Part shown: positions 1 to 6,938 of the stretch, piece by piece | Numbering within the stretch: position 1 is the stretch's first letter | Layout of the letters: each line of letters starts with the position of its first letter | Source: Chloroflexota bacterium | GTDB taxonomy: Bacteria > Chloroflexota > UBA5177 > JANWHV01 | Length of the DNA stretch: 8,018 nucleotides | Direction of reading: 5' to 3' | NCBI GenBank assembly: GCA_025450255.1 | Contig: JANWHV010000151.1 | Span: forward strand, 1-8,018 | Position numbers and translations under genes: made by a program | The notes under the pieces: generated by a model | Database searches by the model: none | The model's input: only the letters and a program-made list of their open reading frames with translations | Told to the model about the DNA's origin: nothing

Positions 1-423
1 ACCGGCGAGCGCCTCTATACGCGGTGGGGCTTCCGCGAGGTGCTGGAGAAGCAGGCCGCGCGCGTGCTCCAGCCCGACCTCTGCCACGCCGGCGGGATCG
101 GCGAGGTGCGCAAAATCGCCGCCATGGCCGAGGTGTACTATGCGGCCATCGCCCCCCACAATCCGCTCGGGCCTATCTCGCTGGCCGCGGCCCTGCAAGT
201 CGACGCGTGCAGTCCGAACTTTCTGTGCCAGGAGCAGGTTTCGCTCGGCGAGGGCTACCTGGCGCGGCCATTTGTCTTGCAAGACGGATACATCGCTCTA
301 CCAACCGCGCCCGGCCTGGGCATACAACTGGACGACGAGGCCGTGGCGGCGCAACTCTACGATGGGAGTTGGGAGACGCCACGGCTCACCCACGCCGATG
401 ACGGGTCGTTCGCCGATTGGTAG
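1..423 (+). CDS. dgoD: Acid-sugar dehydratase, D-galactonate dehydratase-like (C-terminal part, 5' end outside window)
   Basis: The visible 140 residues are the C-terminal half of the barrel of an enolase-superfamily (mandelate racemase/muconate lactonizing) enzyme. These enzymes abstract the proton next to a sugar-acid carboxylate and eliminate water to give a 2-keto-3-deoxy acid in the cytoplasm. Counting from the first visible codon, Glu3 in a GER motif fits the third Mg2+ ligand, Asp26 in QPDLCHAGG and His53 in APHNPLGP fit the Asp-His general-base dyad, and Glu78 in CQEQ fits the oxyanion-side glutamate. The spacings of 23, 27 and 25 residues equal those I recall for E. coli DgoD (Glu235, Asp258, His285, Glu310). 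The acidic tail ending in DGSFADW also resembles DgoD. The frame is open at base 1 and stops with TAG at 421-423. Family assignment is strong. Galactonate specificity is likely but unproven; gluconate or another aldonate is possible, because the N-terminal specificity cap is not visible. Confidence 0.9.
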   Translation, partial: TGERLYTRWGFREVLEKQAARVLQPDLCHAGGIGEVRKIAAMAEVYYAAIAPHNPLGPISLAAALQVDACSPNFLCQEQVSLGEGYLARPFVLQDGYIALPTAPGLGIQLDDEAVAAQLYDGSWETPRLTHADDGSFADW

Positions 424-487
424 TGATGACCTGGTCGCGACATAGCATGTATTCGTAACGCTGCCCCGTTCGGCGTGACCTGGGCGG

Positions 488-502
488 CCGGCAGCGTGCC
501 GG
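488..502. other. Stem-loop after the dehydratase gene
   Basis: CCGGCA (488-493) and TGCCGG (497-502) form a perfect 6-bp stem with a 3-nt loop. CCGTT (466-470) can pair with AACGG (503-507), stacking on the 3' side and leaving a 17-nt bulge on the 5' side. It lies 65 nt past the dehydratase stop and might mark its transcript end. No T-run follows, so it is not a standard intrinsic terminator. Confidence 0.35.
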
Positions 503-527
503 AACGGTACGGAAAATGGCGCGGAAC

Positions 528-546
528 GTGTATACTGTGTTACACA
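528..546. promoter_or_regulatory. Candidate operator with a -10-like hexamer
   Basis: TATACT (531-536) matches five of six bases of the bacterial -10 consensus, but no acceptable -35 lies 15-19 nt upstream. It runs into the odd-centred palindrome TGTGT-T-ACACA (536-546). A second pairing, GTGTA (528-532) with TACAC (541-545), overlaps it. This AT-richer patch stands out in the GC-rich gap before the transporter genes. A palindrome touching a -10 box is a common repressor layout, but which protein would bind is unknown and chance cannot be excluded. Confidence 0.25.
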
Positions 547-610
547 AGACGCTTGGCGAGATTGCACAAGACCGCGGCCAGGCCAGATACCCCGGCGACC
601 GTGGCGCGTG

Positions 611-639
611 ATGACCGCGTGACACGGGCAGTGTAGGAT
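611..639 (+). promoter_or_regulatory. Weak sigma70-type promoter candidate upstream of the transporter cluster
   Basis: ATGACC (611-616) and TAGGAT (634-639) each match four of six consensus bases and are separated by exactly 17 nt. Transcription would start near 646, giving a leader of about 72 nt before the GTG at 718. The matches are modest, and promoter consensus in this host is unknown. Confidence 0.2.
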
Positions 640-717
640 GCAACGTATTGGTTTCACATTTCGCGCTGGAGTGTTTGGATTCTGATGTTGCGTTGTAGGG
701 TCTGACGGGGCACGCGA

Positions 718-1701
718 GTGGCCTTCATCTACCGGCGCCTGGTGTTCTATGCCATCGCACTGTGGGCATCAGTTACCCTGAACTTTCTCTTGCCGCGCAT
801 GATGCCCGGCGATCCCATCCTCGCATTCAGAAGCCAGAATCTTGCGGCGGTGAAGAACAATCCGCATGTGCTCGATTCGCTGCGCGTGATGCTCGGCGGC
901 TCCAAGGACCCGCTGATCGTGCAATACGTCCACTACCTCGGAAACCTGTTGCACGGCGACTTCGGCGTCTCCTTCAGTCAGTACCCCACGCGAGTGAGCG
1001 ACATTCTGGGCGCTACCGTTCCGTGGACGCTGTTTCTCGGCCTCGCCTCCACGATCATCGCATTCGCGATCGGCACGTTGATGGGCATCGTGGCGTCGTG
1101 GCGCCGGAACGGTGTCGTCGATACGGTACTGACGCCGGTGACGATGTTCACGCAGTCATTCCCCGCTTTTTTCCTGGCCATGCTGCTCCTGTATTTCTTT
1201 GGGTTCACACTTGGCTGGTTTCCGCTTGAACACGCCTACGGCCAGAACGTAACCGAGGGGTTCAACCTACCGTTTCTTGAAGATGTCATGCGACACGCCG
1301 CCCTGCCGCTCTTCGCCATCCTGCTCTTCTCGTTGGGCGGTTGGCTGCTTGGCATGCGCAACGTGATGATCAATACGCTGTCCGAAGACTACGTCGTCAT
1401 GGCTCAGGCAAAAGGGCTGTCGGATCGCAGGGTGATGTTCATGTACGCGGCGCGGAATGCCATGCTGCCGCAGGTGACCAGTTTTGCCATCAGCATCGCC
1501 TACGTGCTGACCGGCCTGGTGCTGATCGAGGATGTATTTAGCTACCCGGGCGTCGGCTACACCCTGGTGAATGCCGTCCACGCGCAGGACTACTCACTGG
1601 TGCAGGCACTGCTGCTGTTGATTTCGGTTGCGGTGCTCGCCGCCAACCTGATCGCGGATCTCTTGTATATCAAGCTCGATCCACGCGTATCCGAAACCTG
1701 A
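718..1701 (+). CDS. dppB: ABC importer permease, DppB/OppB family
   Basis: This 327-residue protein is one of the two inner-membrane channel subunits of a peptide/nickel/opine-class importer. A short basic N-terminus (YRR) leads into the first membrane helix (about 8-27) and the MMPGDP motif (28-33) typical of DppB/OppB. Later hydrophobic stretches give about six helices. The cytoplasmic EAA loop that docks the ATPase lies at about 223-251, with AQAKGLSDRR and ending in LP. The YPGVGYTLVNAV segment and terminal LDPR are also family-typical. The start must be GTG at 718: an in-frame TGA at 703-705 excludes anything upstream, and the first internal ATG lies beyond helix 1. The ribosome site is weak (CGGGG, 706-710). 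Length is normal for the family. It heads the cluster and ends 8 nt before the second permease. Family assignment is secure; the substrate is not shown. Confidence 0.95.
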   Translation: MAFIYRRLVFYAIALWASVTLNFLLPRMMPGDPILAFRSQNLAAVKNNPHVLDSLRVMLGGSKDPLIVQYVHYLGNLLHGDFGVSFSQYPTRVSDILGATVPWTLFLGLASTIIAFAIGTLMGIVASWRRNGVVDTVLTPVTMFTQSFPAFFLAMLLLYFFGFTLGWFPLEHAYGQNVTEGFNLPFLEDVMRHAALPLFAILLFSLGGWLLGMRNVMINTLSEDYVVMAQAKGLSDRRVMFMYAARNAMLPQVTSFAISIAYVLTGLVLIEDVFSYPGVGYTLVNAVHAQDYSLVQALLLLISVAVLAANLIADLLYIKLDPRVSET

Positions 1702-1709
1702 GGAGACAC

Positions 1710-2729
1710 GTGTTGCAGCTCGATACCAGCACCGAGTCGCGGCAGGATCGTGACACGCGCGCCGCGCCGATTGCCGGCGCACCAGCCGCGCCCACCGTGT
1801 TCTCGCCGGCGCCGCGTCGATTCAGCCTGCCCGGCTGGGTCGGCTTGTTGTTCAGCAACTGGTTGGCCGCGTTTGGCATCATCATGCTGGTCGTCATAAC
1901 CGTTCCTTGCCTTCTGGCGCCGTTGCTCACGTCATATGGACCCGGGGATATGGCGGACCTGCCGTCCCTCGCTCCGTCAAGCGCCCACTGGTTCGGCACG
2001 AACCAGCAGGGCGAGGATCTTTTCTCGCAAACGCTCTATGGCGGCCGTTTCTCGCTGTTTATCGGCGTTACCGCCGGCCTTGCCACCACCATTCTCTCCG
2101 TCGCCGTCGGCATGACGGCCGGGTTTGTCGGTGGCTGGGCCGACGAGGCGCTGGGCGTGGTCACCAATATTTTCCTGGTGATCCCACAGCTACCGCTGCT
2201 CATCGTGCTCGGCGTATATCTGCAGGCGCCCGGGCCTGTCTCTCTGATCATCGTTATTTCCATGACCGGCTGGGCATATGGCGCCCGTATCCTTCGCAGC
2301 CAGACCTTGTCATTGAAGAATCGCGACTTCGTGCAGGCCGCGATAATCAGCGGTGAATCCACGTGGCGAATTATCTTCCGCGAGATAATGCCAAATATGA
2401 TTAGCCTGATCGCGTCGACCATGATTTTTGCCTTTATCGGCTCGATTATGGCGGAATCCGGCCTGGAGTTCCTGGGCATCGGCGATACCAGCACCATTAG
2501 CTGGGGCAACACGCTCTATTGGGCGCAAAACAACCAGACCTTGCTCTCCGGCACCTGGTGGCACTTCCTCTTCCCCGGCCTGGCGCTGGCCCTCACCGCC
2601 ACGGCCTGTACATTTATCAACTATGGCGTCGATACTATCAGCAACCCGCGTTTGCGGAAGGTCAAGTTGTCAAAGGTTCGCAGGATGACCGCGGCCGGCG
2701 CCGTGGCCGCCATTGGGGGACGCTCATGA
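1710..2729 (+). CDS. dppC: ABC importer permease, DppC/OppC family
   Basis: This 339-residue protein is the second channel subunit, partner of the preceding permease. It has a long hydrophilic Ala/Pro-rich N-terminus (1-40), then the first membrane helix (about 51-72). The HWFGTNQQGEDLFSQTLYG box (93-111) matches the DppC/OppC consensus closely. The EAA ATPase-docking loop is at 205-229 (RDFVQAAIISG to MPN), and the ESGLEFLGIG segment at 249-258. After the family-typical DTISNPRLR (308-316) a basic tail of about 22 residues extends past the usual end. GAGGAG (1700-1705) overlaps the previous stop; it lies 4 nt before the GTG at 1710 and 7 nt before a TTG at 1713, so the protein may start one codon later. 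The stop overlaps the next start as ATGA, suggesting coupled translation. Confidence 0.95.
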   Translation: MLQLDTSTESRQDRDTRAAPIAGAPAAPTVFSPAPRRFSLPGWVGLLFSNWLAAFGIIMLVVITVPCLLAPLLTSYGPGDMADLPSLAPSSAHWFGTNQQGEDLFSQTLYGGRFSLFIGVTAGLATTILSVAVGMTAGFVGGWADEALGVVTNIFLVIPQLPLLIVLGVYLQAPGPVSLIIVISMTGWAYGARILRSQTLSLKNRDFVQAAIISGESTWRIIFREIMPNMISLIASTMIFAFIGSIMAESGLEFLGIGDTSTISWGNTLYWAQNNQTLLSGTWWHFLFPGLALALTATACTFINYGVDTISNPRLRKVKLSKVRRMTAAGAVAAIGGRS

Positions 2730-3766
2730 TAGACACGCAGACTCGGCAGCCGGCCTGGGGGACGTCGTCCGGACGCGATGGGCGGGATCTGCTGGACATA
2801 CGCAATCTCACGGTGGACTTCCTTACCCCACGAGGCCCGGCCCGAGCCGTGGACAACTTTTCCATTAGCATCGCCCGCGGCGAGGTGTTCGGCCTGGCCG
2901 GCGAGTCCGGCTGTGGCAAGAGCACCGTTGCGCACGCCATCATGCGCTTGATCAAGACGCCGGGCCTGATCAGCGGCGGCGAGTTGATCTTCCAGGGACG
3001 CGACATCATGTCGCTGAACACCCACGATCTGCAGAAGTTCCGCTGGAGCCAGATCTCGATCGTCTTCCAGAGCGCGATGAACGCGCTGAACCCGGTCATG
3101 ACCCTTGGCGACCAACTCGCGGACGCCATTCGGGCCCACGAGCCCGTCAGCAAGAGTCAGGCGTTGGAGCGGGCCGCCGAGTTGTTCGATCTGGTCGGAA
3201 TCGCGTCGAATCGCTTGCGTAGTTTCCCCCATGAGCTTTCGGGCGGTATGCGCCAGCGTTCGGTGATCGCCATGGCCCTCGCGCTCAAGCCGTCACTGGT
3301 AATCATGGACGAGCCCACCACCGCCCTCGACGTGGTGGTGCAACGCGACATCCTCCAGCAGATTGAGGAACTGCAAGCCAAGTTTGGCTTCTCCATCTTA
3401 TTTATCACCCATGACCTGTCCTTGCTCGTGGAGTTTTCCACGCGCCTGGCCATCATGTACGCCGGCAGGATCGTCGAGTTGGCGCCCTCCGGCGAGTTGT
3501 TCGCCAATCCCAAGCATCCGTACACCGTGGGTCTCATGAATTCGTTCCCCTCGATCCGGGGCGAGAAGAAGCACCTCCAGGGTATTCCCGGCACGCTCCC
3601 CGACCTGGTGTTCCCTCCCCCGGGATGCCGCTTCGCGCCGCGCTGCGCGCATGTGATGGGCCGCTGCACCGCGGCTGACCCGGTACTGCGCGAGGTGTCT
3701 CCCGGCCACTGGGTGTCCTGTTATCTCTATAGCGACAAGGAGGGGAATAGTGCGGGAGTCAACTAA
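2726..3766 (+). CDS. dppD: ABC importer ATPase, DppD/OppD family
   Basis: This 346-residue cytoplasmic protein is one of the two ATPases that power import through the permease pair. Visible motifs are Walker A GESGCGKST (59-67), Q-loop Gln115, signature LSGGMRQR (171-178), Walker B LVIMDEP (191-197, catalytic Glu196), D-loop ALD (200-202) and switch His229. The C-terminal oligopeptide-transporter extension has HPYT (264-267) and four cysteines at 301, 307, 314 and 332. Opp/Dpp ATPase structures with a [4Fe-4S] cluster in this region are known, so one is likely here. The ATG at 2726 is chosen because GGGGGA (2715-2720) sits 5 nt upstream and it overlaps the previous stop by ATGA. The frame stays open further upstream, but that stretch lies inside the permease gene. 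The signature ends in GGM rather than GGQ, common in DppD-type subunits. Confidence 0.96.
   Translation: MIDTQTRQPAWGTSSGRDGRDLLDIRNLTVDFLTPRGPARAVDNFSISIARGEVFGLAGESGCGKSTVAHAIMRLIKTPGLISGGELIFQGRDIMSLNTHDLQKFRWSQISIVFQSAMNALNPVMTLGDQLADAIRAHEPVSKSQALERAAELFDLVGIASNRLRSFPHELSGGMRQRSVIAMALALKPSLVIMDEPTTALDVVVQRDILQQIEELQAKFGFSILFITHDLSLLVEFSTRLAIMYAGRIVELAPSGELFANPKHPYTVGLMNSFPSIRGEKKHLQGIPGTLPDLVFPPPGCRFAPRCAHVMGRCTAADPVLREVSPGHWVSCYLYSDKEGNSAGVN
3737..3745 (+). promoter_or_regulatory. Strong ribosome-binding site deciding the second ATPase start
   Basis: AAGGAGGGG lies inside the end of the first ATPase gene. AGGAGG at 3738-3743 is 6 nt before the GTG at 3750, ideal spacing. The alternative in-frame ATG at 3777 has no well-placed ribosome site, so GTG 3750 is preferred. 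Confidence 0.75.
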
Positions 3767-4772
3767 TGACATTGTGATGGACGTACGGGGACTATCCAAG
3801 CACTTCCCAATCGGCATGGCGCTCCCGTTCGGCTTTGGCGGCCAGCAGAAAATGATCCACGCCGTCGACGACGTCAGCTTTACGCTGCGTCGCGGCGAGA
3901 TACTGGCGCTCGTGGGTGAAAGCGGCAGCGGGAAAAGCACGATTGCGCGCGTATTGGCGGGCTTGTATCCGGCCACGGCAGGCGAAGTGCTCTTTCACGG
4001 CGAGAACATGCTGAAGTTCCATGGCCGGCGCTCGCTGCTCAAATACCGGGGGCGGGTGCAGATGGTGTTCCAGGATCCGTTCGGCTCGCTCAATCCAGTC
4101 AAGACAATCGCCCATCATATTCAGCGCCCCCTGTCGATCCACAAGCGCCAGAGCGGGCGGAATGCCACCGGCGGCACCGTGCTCGAATTGCTGCGCACGG
4201 TTGGCCTGACGCCACCGGAAGAGGTCGCCAAAAAATTTCCGCACCAACTCTCGGGTGGGCAACGCCAACGCGTCTCCTTTGCCCGTGCCCTGGCCGTGAA
4301 CCCAGAGGTAATCCTGGCCGACGAACCGATCAGCATGCTCGACGTTTCGATCCGCATGGGCATCCTGAATCTCATGGCCGGGCTACGCGATGAGCGAGGT
4401 CTCTCCTACCTGTACATCACGCACGATATCGCCAGCGCGCGCTATCTCGCGGACGACACGCTGGTACTCTATGCCGGGCAAGCCGTGGAAAAGGCCAACA
4501 GCGAGGAGCTGATTGCCGAGCCGTTGCACCCCTATACGCAATTGCTGCTCAGCGCGGTCCCTGATCCAAGCACCGGGTTGGCAAAGAAACGAATCGAGGC
4601 TCGCGGCGCCATTCCGACCATCATCAACCCCAAACCGGGCTGCCGCTTCGCGAACCGCTGCCCGCATGTGATGCCGGTCTGCCAATCCACCACGCCGCAA
4701 TTGATCGAGGTCAAGCCGCGCCATATGGTCCGCTGCCACCTGTATGGGACGGCCACCAGCACGGTCGCGTGA
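3750..4772 (+). CDS. dppF: ABC importer ATPase, DppF/OppF family
   Basis: This 340-residue protein is the second ATPase, expected to pair with the DppD-like subunit. Motifs are Walker A GESGSGKST (56-64), Q-loop Gln108, signature LSGGQRQR (167-174), Walker B VILADEP (187-193, catalytic Glu192), D-loop MLD (196-198) and switch His225. The insert before Walker A (about 20-35, FGFGGQQ) is typical of DppF, which often has a loop there. The C-terminal extension keeps HPYT (260-263) and four cysteines at 298, 304, 311 and 329, with the same CX5CX6CX17C spacing as the partner. The GTG start at 3750 overlaps the previous gene by 17 nt and is set by a strong ribosome site. Walker B continues as EPIS rather than the commoner EPTS, a conservative variant outside the catalytic residues. 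ATPase function looks intact. Confidence 0.96.
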   Translation: MRESTNDIVMDVRGLSKHFPIGMALPFGFGGQQKMIHAVDDVSFTLRRGEILALVGESGSGKSTIARVLAGLYPATAGEVLFHGENMLKFHGRRSLLKYRGRVQMVFQDPFGSLNPVKTIAHHIQRPLSIHKRQSGRNATGGTVLELLRTVGLTPPEEVAKKFPHQLSGGQRQRVSFARALAVNPEVILADEPISMLDVSIRMGILNLMAGLRDERGLSYLYITHDIASARYLADDTLVLYAGQAVEKANSEELIAEPLHPYTQLLLSAVPDPSTGLAKKRIEARGAIPTIINPKPGCRFANRCPHVMPVCQSTTPQLIEVKPRHMVRCHLYGTATSTVA

Positions 4773-4837
4773 GCGATATAGACAGCACATACCGCCGGCC
4801 CGTTCTCGGGTAGAAACCAGAATCGGCGGAGATTGCC

Positions 4838-4847
4838 CTGGCGCCAG
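4838..4847. repeat. 10-bp perfect palindrome in the binding-protein leader
   Basis: CTGGCGCCAG is self-complementary over 10 bases, and a further CTGG at 4852-4855 pairs with the CCAG half. CAGCCC (4845-4850) can alternatively pair with GGGCTG (4866-4871) across a 15-nt loop. It could be an operator or part of an RNA fold, but GC-rich palindromes of this size can occur by chance. Confidence 0.3.
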
Positions 4848-4944
4848 CCCACTGGACGGAAGGGAGGGCTGCCACTGTCCATCAGCACCGGAAATGTCGC
4901 CTCAATCTGGACTCATCGACCACGTTAGTTTGCGGCGGACCGTG

Positions 4945-4959
4945 CCGGCCCAGGGCCGG
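4945..4959. repeat. GC-rich inverted repeat in the binding-protein leader
   Basis: CCGGCCC (4945-4951) and GGGCCGG (4953-4959) are perfect 7-nt arms around a single A. As RNA this folds into a 6-bp all-GC stem with a CAG loop. No T-run follows, so it is unlikely to be an intrinsic terminator. It could protect the upstream message from decay or be a protein-binding site. Confidence 0.4.
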
Positions 4960-4977
4960 ACGGACCTGGGACATGAT

Positions 4978-4998
4978 AGGGCATCGCACGGGTGCCCT
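4978..4998. promoter_or_regulatory. Stem-loop just before the binding-protein ribosome site
   Basis: AGGGCA (4978-4983) pairs with TGCCCT (4993-4998) across a 9-nt loop. It ends 9 nt before the AGAGGA ribosome site (5008-5013) of the binding-protein gene. A 5' hairpin here could stabilise that message or affect its translation. The structure is visible; the role is inferred. Confidence 0.35.
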
Positions 4999-5022
4999 GC
5001 CGTAGTGAGAGGAAAGCCAATC

Positions 5023-6750
5023 ATGGTCAAGAAGGCAAGCTCACGGCGCCTCGCTCCCGTCGTGCTTGGCGTGGCGGCGCTCGGCGTGGCATTGTTGCCC
5101 GCCGCGCCGCGGAACGCCAATGCCGCGAGCGCCAAGGCATCGCCGATCTACCTTACCGCGATGCAAAACTTTCATACAGTGCTAACGCGGAATTTCAGCC
5201 CATTCTCGTCGACCACCGCGAATGACTTCACGCTTGGCGGCATCTACGAGCCACTCGCAATCATGACCCCTGCCGGCGGCGGGCATACGTACCCCTGGCT
5301 GGCCACCGGCTGGAAGTACATTGACGGTAACAAGACCTTATTGATCACCATCCGTCACGGCGTTCGCTGGTCGGACGGCGTGCCGTTCACGGCGAAGGAT
5401 GTGTTATTCACGTTTAAGTTTGGCGCCGTCAATGCCGACCATAAGGTCAATGGCGCGCTGGACCAGATCGGCCTAACTACCGGCCAAACCACCAGCGTGA
5501 ACCTGGTGGGGAGCGATAAGGTGGCCATACACCTGAAGACGGTGAATACCACGGGCCTGCCCGGCATGCTCTCGAACGTAAAGATTTTGCCGGAGCACAT
5601 CTGGGCGACGGTGAAGCACCCCGATGTGTTCACCAACCCAAATCCCGTGGGCACCGGCCCATTCACGCAGGTGCTCAACTTCAGCGGTCAGGGCTTCATC
5701 CTCGGCAAGAACCCGTATTATTGGCAACCTGGGAAGCCCGCGTTCGACGGCATCCGGCTCACGCCATACACCGGGAACGACTCCGCCGACCTCGCCATGG
5801 CCCACGGCGATCTCGATTGGACCGATAACTTCGTGCCAAATATTCAGCAAGTGTATGTGAACAAGGACCCGCAACACTACCATTACTTCTACGATACGGC
5901 GCAGCCGCCGAACGTGCTCTTCTTTAACGATGAGAAGTATCCGTATAGCCTGCCAGGCTTCCGCAAGGCGATGAGCTATGCGATCGACCGCAAGAAGATC
6001 TATCTCCTGGCGGAGTACGGTTACGAAATCCCTGAAAACGCGCTCGGCATCCAGGATGAGTTCCCGAACTGGGTTGACAAGAGCCTGCTTGCGCCGGCGA
6101 ACGAAGTCACGACCTACAATCCGGCAAAGGCGAAGGCGCTGCTCGTGCAGCTTGGCTTCAAATACAATAACGGGCAACTCTACGACCCCAAGGGCAAGCG
6201 CGTGTCCTTCCAGCTCAGCGTGCCCAACAGCTTCTCCGATTGGATTCTCGCCATGCGCATCATGGCCAGGAATTTCCAGGACATCGGCATCGACGCCACG
6301 TCCAAGCCAATCGACGAAACCAGCTTCTACGATAAGGCGAATAAGGGCCTGGTCGACGCCGCCCTCTATTGGACGAACAATGGCTTCACGCCGTACGACT
6401 TCTACTACGGCTACATGTCCAGGGAGTCGTACGTATCCACTGGCCAGGATGCCACCGTAAACGGGCAGACTAATTACGAGCGTTGGTGGTCGCCCGAAGC
6501 CACGGCATTGTTTGCCCAGTTCCGCCAAACCACCGACAATGCCACGCGCCACGCGATTATGAACAAGCTCCAGAAGATCCAGCTCGATAATATGCCGTTT
6601 ATCCCGGTGATGGCCGGCGCGCTCTGGTACACCTACAGCACCAAGAACTTTGTCGGTTGGCCGACCCAGGCCAACAGCTACGTCTATGGTCAGTCGGTGG
6701 TATATCCCGACGACGTGAAGGTGCTGACCACGATCGCGCCGGTCCACTGA
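5023..6750 (+). CDS. ABC importer substrate-binding protein, family 5 (DppA/OppA-like)
   Basis: This 575-residue extracytoplasmic receptor captures the solute and delivers it to the permeases. The N-terminus is a Sec-type signal peptide: basic KK and RR (3-9), hydrophobic core (about 10-27), and a likely signal peptidase I site after NANA (Ala34) or Ala37. No lipobox cysteine is present, so it should be a soluble secreted or periplasmic protein. The family 5 signature is clear: IRHGVRWSDGVPFTAKDV (110-127), GTGPF (210-214) and KNPYYWQPGKPAFDGI (229-244). Length is normal. The ATG at 5023 is chosen because AGAGGA lies 9 nt upstream and the signal peptide begins there; the frame is open further upstream, but those 93 codons look non-coding. 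The gene sits last in the transporter group after a 250-nt structured leader, so it may be expressed at a different level. The ligand cannot be read from sequence: peptides, sugars or sugar acids are possible. Confidence 0.95.
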   Translation: MVKKASSRRLAPVVLGVAALGVALLPAAPRNANAASAKASPIYLTAMQNFHTVLTRNFSPFSSTTANDFTLGGIYEPLAIMTPAGGGHTYPWLATGWKYIDGNKTLLITIRHGVRWSDGVPFTAKDVLFTFKFGAVNADHKVNGALDQIGLTTGQTTSVNLVGSDKVAIHLKTVNTTGLPGMLSNVKILPEHIWATVKHPDVFTNPNPVGTGPFTQVLNFSGQGFILGKNPYYWQPGKPAFDGIRLTPYTGNDSADLAMAHGDLDWTDNFVPNIQQVYVNKDPQHYHYFYDTAQPPNVLFFNDEKYPYSLPGFRKAMSYAIDRKKIYLLAEYGYEIPENALGIQDEFPNWVDKSLLAPANEVTTYNPAKAKALLVQLGFKYNNGQLYDPKGKRVSFQLSVPNSFSDWILAMRIMARNFQDIGIDATSKPIDETSFYDKANKGLVDAALYWTNNGFTPYDFYYGYMSRESYVSTGQDATVNGQTNYERWWSPEATALFAQFRQTTDNATRHAIMNKLQKIQLDNMPFIPVMAGALWYTYSTKNFVGWPTQANSYVYGQSVVYPDDVKVLTTIAPVH

Positions 6751-6782
6751 CCGTTCGAGTTCACGATATTCGGTATGCGACG

Positions 6783-6825
6783 GGGCGCGGCGCGAGATGG
6801 GCGCCGCGCCCTTGCCGCCGGCAAG
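6783..6825. terminator. Tandem GC-rich hairpins at the 3' end of the transporter group
   Basis: The arms 6783-6793 and 6801-6811 are perfectly complementary over 11 nt, entirely G and C, with a 7-nt loop; a G-U pair can add a twelfth. The second hairpin, CTTGCC (6811-6816) with GGCAAG (6820-6825) and a GCC loop, shares base 6811 with the first. They begin 33 nt after the binding-protein stop. Neither has a U-tract, so they may be a strong-stem terminator, a decay barrier, or both. No other gene end is nearby. Confidence 0.5.
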
Positions 6826-6938
6826 AACTTCGACACAAGAGCGGTCCGCAGGTTGGACGGCAGCTCACGCTGCTTGCCGGCCACCAGCGCGCGTGCAGGT
6901 TGTCTGTTCTTGACGGGTTATGGTCGAGTATGAGAGTC

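Noticed and set aside
24..401. Overlapping + strand open frame in another phase at the window start
   Set aside because: It is an Arg/Ala/Pro-rich shadow of the dehydratase frame, whose catalytic residues and spacing are unmistakable.
1710..1715. TTG at 1713 as the definite start of the second permease
   Set aside because: The ribosome-site spacing favours it slightly (7 nt against 4 nt), but GTG is a commoner start and the difference is one residue, so GTG 1710 is kept with the ambiguity noted.
2519..2725. Upstream extension of the first ATPase frame
   Set aside because: It lies inside the second permease gene; ATG 2726 has a good ribosome site and an ATGA overlap, and the protein then has normal family length.
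4856..4872. GGAAGGGAGGGCTG stretch as a possible T-box or riboswitch piece
   Set aside because: No T-box antiterminator core (TGGNACCGCG), no terminator with U-tract and no other known riboswitch motif is present in the leader.
4744..5022. Upstream extension of the binding-protein frame to a GTG at 4744
   Set aside because: The extra 93 residues overlap the end of the ATPase gene, are low in hydrophobic structure and precede an obvious signal peptide at 5023 that has its own ribosome site.
5473..6747. 424-residue open frame on the - strand opposite the binding-protein gene
   Set aside because: It is fully antisense to a clear family 5 binding protein with signature motifs. Long antisense frames are common in GC-rich genes, its translation resembles no family I know, and it has no independent support.
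6910..6934. Possible promoter TTGACG with TATGAG before the FAD gene
   Set aside because: The -35-like box is good, but the spacer is only 13 nt, too short for sigma70, and no better -10 lies at 16-18 nt.
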